Origin: a virus
Virus record (IMG/VR): IMGVR_UViG_3300020183_000298
Location: 1-31,813 of that record
Reading direction: 5' to 3' (one strand)
DNA: 31,813 nucleotides
The notes under the pieces were generated by a model. The model ran no database searches and had not been told where the DNA came from. It was given only the letters and a program-made list of their open reading frames with translations. Below, piece after piece: positions 1-3,903 of the stretch (within the stretch, counting starts at the first letter, position 1; every line of letters starts with the position of its first letter). The translations under genes were made by a program, and so were the position numbers.

Positions 1-171
1 AACGCTCAGACCCTCACCACCGTCACCCTGCCCGAAGGGACCTGGGGAACCGTCCGCACCGCCCTGCTCTGCATCGCCGCCGATGAGAGCACCAAGGGCA
101 ACCACGCCGATGCCGCCCACTGGTTGACCGCCTACAATGCTCTGAAGGAAGCGATGGGGATGGAGGGTTGA
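1..171 (+). CDS. 3' end of a high-GC ORF, unknown function
   Basis: Reading frame 1 is open from the window edge to TGA at 169-171, giving 56 residues; the start lies outside the window. The visible part contains TLPEGTWGTVRTALL and ends in an alanine-rich helical stretch (HWLTAYNALKEAM). The codons end mostly in G or C (acc, gtc, ctg, gcc), unlike every other gene here. Its shape resembles the small accessory ORFs of the type 'L-x-E-x-W-x-x-V-x-x-A-L' seen in high-GC phages, but I do not recognise a family. It could be a phage accessory gene from a high-GC host, a host gene, or the product of a chimeric assembly. Confidence 0.5.
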   Translation, partial: NAQTLTTVTLPEGTWGTVRTALLCIAADESTKGNHADAAHWLTAYNALKEAMGMEG

Positions 172-213
172 CCCCCTGCCCCATGCGTTCGTGAATCAGC
201 AGTCCCCCCGTTG

Positions 214-228
214 CCGCCCCCCTGGCGG
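214..228 (+). terminator. GC-rich hairpin, weak terminator candidate
   Basis: CCGCC (214-218) and GGCGG (224-228) form a perfect five-base stem with a five-base loop. More GC-rich self-complementary sequence follows (231-241). It lies about 45 bases after the stop of the first ORF, but only a poor T-tract follows (GGTTTATAATTT), so termination is a guess. Confidence 0.22.
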
Positions 229-338
229 TCGCGGGCCGCGGTTTATAATTTCATGGGTCCCCCTAACCTACAAAGTGTTACGAAAGCGATCTAAATGTTC
301 CGCCCATTATAAAAATTTTTTTCCTATATAAAACTAAA

Positions 339-536
339 ATGAATATCGATAATATTGAGATGAGAAAAAATCCGGAGGAAAATTTTACGACTGTAGAGGT
401 CGATCCAATTACTGGGGAATATTATGTGAATATTCCAGAATGGGTTTTGAATGAGTTTGGATGGTATGAAGGCACGGTAGTAAACATGGAAATAGATGGT
501 GACTGCATCGTAATAACTGAAACCAAAGAAGATTGA
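339..536 (+). CDS. Small MazE/AbrB-like protein, unknown role
   Basis: A 65-residue protein. The middle and end (residues about 22-62) read like a swapped-hairpin AbrB/MazE domain: a short strand GEYYVNIPEWVLNEF, then GWYEGTVVNMEIDGD and a closing strand CIVITE. The pattern 'I-P-x-x-x-x-x-x-G-x-x-x-G-x-x-V-x-x-x-x-x-x-x-x-V-I' is that of the DNA-binding fold of antitoxins and transition-state regulators. Residues 1-20 are a charged extension. No toxin gene is adjacent, so a free-standing DNA-binding or structural role is more likely than an antitoxin role. The ATG follows an AT-rich leader without a clear ribosome site. I recall similar short ORFs in cyanomyoviruses, annotated as hypothetical. 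The fold is an inference from the pattern. Confidence 0.7.
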   Translation: MNIDNIEMRKNPEENFTTVEVDPITGEYYVNIPEWVLNEFGWYEGTVVNMEIDGDCIVITETKED

Positions 537-561
537 CTTTACATAGATAATAATGTATGAT
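533..561 (+). promoter_or_regulatory. Sigma70-type promoter for the glycosyltransferase block
   Basis: TTGACT (533-538) and TATGAT (556-561) are separated by exactly 17 bases, each one base from the consensus. The -35 hexamer overlaps the TGA stop of the preceding gene (534-536). A start of transcription near 568 would leave a short leader before the ATG at 584. This would let the unmodified host RNA polymerase transcribe the accessory block early, unlike the TATAAATA late sites downstream. Confidence 0.65.
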
Positions 562-583
562 ATTGAAGTAATTACACTCTATT

Positions 584-1342
584 ATGGCTAAAGGATTTAC
601 TGTAAAAGCAAAATCTCCAGTGGTGAATAACTCAGAACCTGAATGGGATTATGCACTAGCAAGAGAAATGGTAAAAGGAAAGTCAATTGTATTTTGTCTT
701 CCTGGACGCGGAGTTTCTTATACGTATTTGAAAAATTTTGTTCAACTTTGCTTTGATCTAGTACAAAGCGGAGCAAGTATCCAAATTTCGCAAGACTATT
801 CATCCATGGTAAACTTTGCAAGATGCAAATGTTTAGGTGCGAATGTTCTGCGTGGACCAGATCAAATTCCGTGGGATGGTAAATTAAATTACGACTGGCA
901 ACTTTGGATTGATAGTGATATTGTTTTTAACACTGAAAAGTTTTATCAACTTGTATTAATGGATAAAGATATCGCTGCTGGTTGGTATGCAACCGAAGAT
1001 GGGCACACAACATCTGTTGCTCACTGGTTAGAAGAAGATGATTTTCGCAATAACGGCGGAGTGATGAATCATGAAACTGTTGATAGTATTTCAAAACGTC
1101 GTAAACCATTCACCGTTGACTACACAGGTTTTGGATGGCTTTTGATCAAACACGGTGTTTTTGAACACTCTGAAATGAAGTATCCTTGGTTTGCACCAAA
1201 GATGCAAGTCTTTGAGTCTGGTAGTGTTCAAGACATGTGTGGAGAAGATGTATCATTCTGTTTGGATGCAAAAGAAGCGGGATTTGAAATTTGGTGCGAT
1301 CCTCGTATTAGAGTCGGGCACGAAAAAACAAGGATTATTTGA
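584..1342 (+). CDS. GT-A fold glycosyltransferase
   Basis: A 252-residue protein, probably a metal-dependent sugar transferase acting in the cytoplasm on a glycan, protein or modified DNA base. Visible elements in order: strand KSIVFCLPGRGVSY near residues 32-45; an alternating stretch to LWIDSDIVF with the DxD metal and nucleotide-sugar motif at D110-S111-D112; DKDIAAGWYA, typical of the acceptor-side strand; a GED motif at G220-E221-D222, where the acidic residue is the usual catalytic base region; and a C-terminal H246 in VGHEKT, the third metal ligand in many GT-A enzymes. No membrane segment or signal peptide is seen. It is the first gene after the sigma70-type promoter, and its TGA overlaps the next ATG. 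I place it in the glycosyltransferase family 2-like superfamily; donor and acceptor cannot be told. Confidence 0.8.
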   Translation: MAKGFTVKAKSPVVNNSEPEWDYALAREMVKGKSIVFCLPGRGVSYTYLKNFVQLCFDLVQSGASIQISQDYSSMVNFARCKCLGANVLRGPDQIPWDGKLNYDWQLWIDSDIVFNTEKFYQLVLMDKDIAAGWYATEDGHTTSVAHWLEEDDFRNNGGVMNHETVDSISKRRKPFTVDYTGFGWLLIKHGVFEHSEMKYPWFAPKMQVFESGSVQDMCGEDVSFCLDAKEAGFEIWCDPRIRVGHEKTRII

Positions 1343-1509
1343 TGTCTAACAAATTTTACAATATCCTTTGTAAGGGAAGAAAAATTTATTCAAACCTCAC
1401 AGAGGAAGAATATTTCAATGTTATGGAGGACTTGTCTACTGAGTATTATCAGACAGGTTCTCCAAATCCTGAAGATCTTGAAACTGAAATTTTATTGGAG
1501 AATAACTAA
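1342..1509 (+). CDS. Small acidic protein, cyanophage type, unknown
   Basis: A 55-residue ORF that starts inside the stop of the glycosyltransferase gene (TGATG) and whose TAA overlaps the next ATG (TAATG). It begins MSNKFYNILCKGRKIYSNL and continues EEEYFNVMEDLSTEYYQTGS with an acidic end. The pattern of a cysteine in a short basic N-terminus followed by one amphipathic acidic helix is one I remember from short hypothetical proteins of T4-like cyanophages. No catalytic motif is visible. The one-base overlaps on both sides support it as a real, translationally coupled gene. Confidence 0.72.
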   Translation: MSNKFYNILCKGRKIYSNLTEEEYFNVMEDLSTEYYQTGSPNPEDLETEILLENN

Positions 1510-1664
1510 TGGCTACAAAAGCAAAAGGTGGACTGAATAAGAACAGTTCTTATATTCCTGGTCCTCCTAAAAAATCTCGTCAAGGAGCAGGTGGAGGAAC
1601 TAAGTATGCCGCGTCTTCTCGCAATCGGGCGAGGAAGAAGTATCGTGGACAAGGAAAAGGATGA
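1509..1664 (+). CDS. Very basic small protein, unknown
   Basis: A 51-residue protein, almost entirely Lys, Arg, Gly, Ser and Pro: MATKAKGGLNKNSSYIPG, then PPKKSRQGAGGGTKYAAS, and a terminal SRNRARKKYRGQGKG. It lacks hydrophobic core residues, so it is probably disordered and could bind nucleic acid or the host ribosome. It overlaps the preceding stop (TAATG) and shares ATGA with the next ORF at 1661-1664. Short ORFs with this make-up are recurrent in cyanomyoviruses as far as I remember. Its position directly ahead of another Lys/Arg-rich ORF and a SET-domain gene is discussed in the findings. Confidence 0.7.
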   Translation: MATKAKGGLNKNSSYIPGPPKKSRQGAGGGTKYAASSRNRARKKYRGQGKG

Positions 1665-1789
1665 CTGGTAAACACAATAAAGACAACCGTAAACGCACTG
1701 GACATGTCGCACGAATGCTCAAAAAGCAGCGGCACGTAAACGTCGTAAACCCAAACCTGGTCGTAAATATAAGTTTCAGTAATAGGTAA
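1661..1789 (+). CDS. Small basic protein, apparently frameshifted at an A-run
   Basis: The zero-frame ORF gives 42 residues: a basic N-terminus MTGKHNKDNRKRTGHVARML-KK, then a 20-residue tail rich in Val and Asn that looks out of frame. In the -1 frame, from 1726, the sequence reads AAARKRRKPKPGRKYKFQ and stops at TAA 1780-1782, followed at once by TAG. That is a natural continuation in composition. Joining the frames at the run of five A (1721-1725) gives a 40-residue, strongly basic protein; one extra A would put both halves in one frame. The gene is therefore either mutated, mis-sequenced, or read by -1 frameshifting. The N-terminal ATG overlaps the previous stop (ATGA). The zero-frame TAA overlaps the SET-gene ATG at 1789. 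Confidence 0.6.
   Translation: MTGKHNKDNRKRTGHVARMLKKQRHVNVVNPNLVVNISFSNR
1720..1726 (+). other. Possible -1 frameshift site or A-run indel
   Basis: The heptamer C AAA AAG lies in the zero frame of the small basic ORF. It is one base from the efficient bacterial -1 slippery heptamer A AAA AAG. It sits exactly where the basic reading frame moves from the zero to the -1 frame. No obvious strong stem was recognised just downstream, so a simple one-base loss in the A-run is equally possible. Confidence 0.45.
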
Positions 1790-2169
1790 TGACTTATTAT
1801 AATTTAACACTCTACACCTATCTCGCTCCTAGTAAAGTTTGTAGCGGAGTAGGTGTTTTTTCTTTGGTGAATATTCCAAAAGGAACAATTATATTTGAAC
1901 CTACAAAAGAGGTCAAAGTTTCGTGGAGTTTAGTTCCAGAAAATATACATGAAAGAGTAAAATCAATTACTCTCAATGATAAAGATGGTTTTTGGATTGA
2001 TTGTGATCTGAATAAAACTTATGCCGCATATTACATTAATCACATTGACGAAAATGAAAATGTAAGATACAACTATGAAAATGGATCATGGTATGCAACA
2101 AGAGATATTTTGAAAGATGAAGAACTTCTCAACACCTATGAAAAGGAGGAAATGGATTGGCTTACTTAA
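1789..2169 (+). CDS. SET-domain protein, putative lysine methyltransferase
   Basis: A 126-residue protein that is a bare SET domain. Expected motifs appear in order: an N-terminal G20-V-G22-V-F24 with the following IPKGTIIFE strand (the GxG-x(8-10)-PKG-x-x-I SAM-side signature); the NH pair at N84-H85 in YYINHIDENENVRY, corresponding to NHS-x-x-x-N; an aromatic WYATRDILKDEELL strand; and Y117 in EELLNTY, the position of the catalytic tyrosine of 'EEL-x-x-x-Y'. The family uses S-adenosylmethionine to methylate lysine side chains. The substrate is unknown; histones are absent, so phage or host basic proteins are candidates. The post-SET cysteines of eukaryotic enzymes are missing, as in most bacterial forms. 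Its ATG overlaps the preceding TAA, and its last 13 bases overlap the next gene. Confidence 0.78.
   Translation: MTYYNLTLYTYLAPSKVCSGVGVFSLVNIPKGTIIFEPTKEVKVSWSLVPENIHERVKSITLNDKDGFWIDCDLNKTYAAYYINHIDENENVRYNYENGSWYATRDILKDEELLNTYEKEEMDWLT
2144..2149 (+). promoter_or_regulatory. Strong ribosome binding site deciding a TTG start
   Basis: AGGAGG at 2144-2149 stands seven bases before TTG at 2157 and inside the end of the SET gene. The nearby ATG at 2152 is in the SET frame and gives only five codons before its stop. The long downstream frame has no early ATG, so the TTG is the best start. Confidence 0.7.
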
Positions 2170-2792
2170 ATCATAGTTTACCTGATTGGTCTTGTTATAT
2201 TCGCAATGAATTCCTTTTTAATCATACGAAAGGGCATGGTGAAGTGACGAAATGTGATGTTCACTGTGTTGCGAGTATAGAAAAACGAGTTCCTCTCTTT
2301 GAAGCATTTTTAGAGAATGGTGTAAACTGGACCAGACGCCCTTTACATGCGTTTTGCTGGCGTCCTGACGCTGAAATAGAACCTTTAGAGGACATTATGT
2401 ATTGGGACTGCTTTTCTCCTTATATTGACGTTCAAAGGCGTGCAAGACTTGCAAATTTAGAGGCGCAATTGATACGACCAGACGGGAAAAAGGTGCTAGG
2501 AACTTACATGTTTACTCTTGATTGGTCTTGGGAAAACAAAGGAGTTCCAGATCTTAATTTTTCGGAGACACCAGAGCATAAATGTGCCCATTTATTCAAA
2601 GTCGAAACTGGAAATTACTATGCGTATCCAAATAATCGAGTCATTTGGTATGATAATGCTTGGACATTTAACAGAATTCAAAAAAATCCTGGATATGAAA
2701 TTGATATGACGATATATTCTGTTGAAAATAAGAGAAAAATAGAGACATCTGATCACTATATGTACGAAATTATTGATTTAGATCAGAAATAA
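2157..2792 (+). CDS. Conserved cyanophage protein of unknown function
   Basis: A 211-residue soluble protein starting at TTG behind a consensus AGGAGG. It begins MAYLNHSLPDWSCYIRNE, and has VNWTRRPLHAFCWRPDAE near residues 56-75, MYWDCFSPYIDVQ near 81-95, a LIRPDGK-x-x-x-GTYMFTLDWSW strand pair and an aromatic end YAYPNNRVIWYD. The many Trp, Tyr and His residues suggest a compact beta-rich domain. I recall closely similar hypothetical proteins near gene 25 in many T4-like cyanophages, with no assigned function. It overlaps the SET gene by 13 bases, so the two are probably co-translated. A ligand-binding or structural role is possible, but nothing visible proves it. Confidence 0.75.
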   Translation: MAYLNHSLPDWSCYIRNEFLFNHTKGHGEVTKCDVHCVASIEKRVPLFEAFLENGVNWTRRPLHAFCWRPDAEIEPLEDIMYWDCFSPYIDVQRRARLANLEAQLIRPDGKKVLGTYMFTLDWSWENKGVPDLNFSETPEHKCAHLFKVETGNYYAYPNNRVIWYDNAWTFNRIQKNPGYEIDMTIYSVENKRKIETSDHYMYEIIDLDQK

Positions 2793-2795
2793 ATA
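2788..2795 (+). promoter_or_regulatory. Late-promoter-like site before speD
   Basis: AATAAATA matches seven of eight bases of the T4-type late element TATAAATA and lies 36 bases ahead of the speD ATG, overlapping the previous stop codon. With one mismatch in AT-rich DNA, this is a weak call. Confidence 0.35.
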
Positions 2796-2831
2796 GATTT
2801 TTTACTGAAAATTGAGTTGAAAAAGGTTTCC

Positions 2832-3158
2832 ATGGGCAAACACCTGCTCCTAGAGGTGTATAATGTCGATTTTGACCTTATTAATGACGTAAATTCTCTT
2901 CAAAACGTCATGATTAAGGGTATTAATCGAGCAAAAATGACTATTTTGAACGCATTTTCACATTGTTTTCTTCCACAAGGGTGTACGGTCGTGATTGCAC
3001 TTGCAGAAAGTCATGTTTCCTGCCATACTTGGCCAGAAAATGGATGCCTAGCGGTAGATGTATACACATGTGGTGAAGGAAATCCGCGTTTAATTGCTCT
3101 TGAAATACTAAAATACCTCAATTCCGACTCATACTCTCTTCGTGAAATAGACCGTTAA
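2832..3158 (+). CDS. speD: S-adenosylmethionine decarboxylase proenzyme (SpeD)
   Basis: Pyruvoyl enzyme that removes CO2 from S-adenosylmethionine to give the aminopropyl donor for spermidine. From the ATG at 2832 it is 108 residues (MGKHLLLEVYNVDF...), slightly shorter than the roughly 120-130 of bacterial class 1B proteins. The signature ESHVSCHTWPENG is followed by AVDVYTCG. Ser60 (self-cleavage to the pyruvoyl group), His65 and Cys80 keep the spacing 5 and 15 of the Thermotoga Ser63, His68 and Cys83, so all catalytic residues are present. An in-frame TTG at 2817 would add five residues, but the ATG has AAAAGG five bases upstream, as expected for a ribosome site. speD is a known cyanophage auxiliary metabolic gene. 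It may raise polyamines for DNA condensation or host translation during infection. Confidence 0.93.
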   Translation: MGKHLLLEVYNVDFDLINDVNSLQNVMIKGINRAKMTILNAFSHCFLPQGCTVVIALAESHVSCHTWPENGCLAVDVYTCGEGNPRLIALEILKYLNSDSYSLREIDR

Positions 3159-3166
3159 ATAGAAAT

Positions 3167-3186
3167 AAGGAGATAGCAACCTCCTT
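3167..3186 (+). terminator. Hairpin after speD, weak terminator candidate
   Basis: AAGGAG (3167-3172) pairs perfectly with CTCCTT (3181-3186) over an eight-base loop, eight bases after the speD stop. It is followed by TATAAAAG rather than a T-run. It could instead act as a processing or mRNA-stability element. Confidence 0.35.
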
Positions 3187-3196
3187 TATAAAAGTT

Positions 3197-3218
3197 CTGT
3201 TTTATTAGATTAAAACAG
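3197..3218 (+). promoter_or_regulatory. Perfect hairpin touching the ribosome site of the next gene
   Basis: CTGTTTTA (3197-3204) and TAAAACAG (3211-3218) are exact reverse complements around a six-base TTAGAT loop; T3195-T3196 can also pair with G3219-A3220. The 3' arm runs into AGGAG (3217-3221), the likely ribosome site for ATG 3227, so folding could limit translation. A terminator is less likely, because no T-run follows. Confidence 0.5.
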
Positions 3219-3226
3219 GAGCTAAA

Positions 3227-3469
3227 ATGTCTAACTTACCAGTAGATAGAGATTCTGACTACATGTATCGTATGTGGGGAACTACAAAATTAGTCACCGA
3301 TTATGATGGATTTGACCCTTCAAAAAAAATAATAAAAGAAGTCATGTATGATGATATGAAGCATGACTTTAACAAACAGAATGAAATTCATAAAGTTATA
3401 AGAAATTCAGATGATTATGATGACTGGGAATATGGAACAGAACCAAATTATGGTTCTGCATGGAAGTAG
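3227..3469 (+). CDS. Small acidic protein, unknown
   Basis: An 80-residue protein rich in Asp, Tyr and Met: MSNLPVDRDSDYMYRMWG, then KLVTDYDGFDPSKKIIKEV, a charged middle, and an aromatic acidic end DDYDDWEYGTEP. No known domain, signal peptide or membrane segment is visible. It is separated from speD by two hairpins and is followed only by the late-promoter-like site before gene 25, so it seems to form its own small unit. Its acidic, possibly disordered make-up would fit a protein partner or nucleic-acid mimic, but that is speculation. The start is supported by AGGAG six bases before the ATG. Confidence 0.68.
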   Translation: MSNLPVDRDSDYMYRMWGTTKLVTDYDGFDPSKKIIKEVMYDDMKHDFNKQNEIHKVIRNSDDYDDWEYGTEPNYGSAWK

Positions 3470-3470
3470 G

Positions 3471-3478
3471 CATAAATA
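3471..3478 (+). promoter_or_regulatory. Late promoter of the baseplate operon
   Basis: CATAAATA, seven of eight to the T4 late element TATAAATA, lies 22 bases ahead of the gene 25 ATG. Placement just before a gene that opens a structural operon supports it, and the same element occurs exactly before gp8 and before the neck-gene unit. Confidence 0.5.
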
Positions 3479-3500
3479 AACACAGGAAATTTCTGTTTAA

Positions 3501-3902
3501 ATGACAATACAAAGGATATCTAGATCATTTAAAGATATTAGTCTGTCCTTTGATCCTCATCCGGTAACAAAGGATTTGCAAATATTAAAGAATGAACGTG
3601 CTATCTCACGATCCATTCGCAATATTGTGCAAACTATTCCTACAGAACGGTTTTTTAATTCTTTAATCGGATCTGATGTGCGATCAAGTTTATTTGATTT
3701 TGTTGACTTTGGTACAGCATCTCTGATTCAGAGTCAAATAGAAGTTGCAATTAGTAATTTTGAATCAAGAGTAGAAAATTTATTCGTTGAAGTATTACCA
3801 TTACCAGATAGTAATGAATTTGAAGTTACTGTAAATTTTGATATTATTGGACAAGAGTTTCCAACACAACAATTTTCATTTTTACTAGAGGCAACAAGGT
3901 AA
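3501..3902 (+). CDS. 25: Baseplate wedge subunit gp25
   Basis: A 133-residue protein, matching T4 gp25 (132). It belongs to the gp25-like family that also includes TssE of type VI secretion and acts as the wedge-to-sheath connector, seeding the tail sheath. The conserved 'EPR' region is seen at residues about 32-67: an ERAISRSIRNIVQT helix, then IPTERFFNSLIGSD, in which the core E-x-x-x-R-like ER-F-x-P/x-x-x-G motif is kept. The C-terminal half is two strands, EFEVTVNFDII and QQFSFLLEAT, as in homologues. It is the first gene behind the late-type promoter, and its stop is one base from the gp6 ATG. Confidence 0.92.
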   Translation: MTIQRISRSFKDISLSFDPHPVTKDLQILKNERAISRSIRNIVQTIPTERFFNSLIGSDVRSSLFDFVDFGTASLIQSQIEVAISNFESRVENLFVEVLPLPDSNEFEVTVNFDIIGQEFPTQQFSFLLEATR

Positions 3903-3903
3903 A

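Larger units (their letters stand above)
1..242. other. GC-rich segment with abrupt boundary near 240
   Basis: Counting by eye, 164 of the first 240 bases are G or C (about 68 percent). The next 60 bases (241-300) have 23 and the following 60 (301-360) have 13. All later genes are AT-rich. The change happens within about ten bases around 240. This marks a recombination junction, a recently acquired patch, or an assembly join. Bases 172-338 hold no convincing gene. Confidence 0.8.

Noticed and set aside
324-332. CTATATAAA as a late promoter before the 65-residue gene
   Set aside because: It differs in order from TATAAATA, lies only seven bases before the ATG, and the surrounding DNA is nearly pure A/T, so chance matches are expected.
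172-338. tRNA gene or phage attachment site at the GC boundary
   Set aside because: No cloverleaf arms, TTCGA-type loop or direct repeat across the boundary could be found by eye.
2152-2169. ATG at 2152 as start of the 211-residue gene
   Set aside because: It is in the SET frame and meets the TAA after five codons; only the TTG at 2157 opens the long frame.
2817-2831. TTG start for speD, adding five residues
   Set aside because: There is no ribosome site before the TTG, while AAAAGG is five bases before the ATG at 2832. SpeD proteins commonly begin shortly before the GKHLL stretch, so the ATG is preferred.
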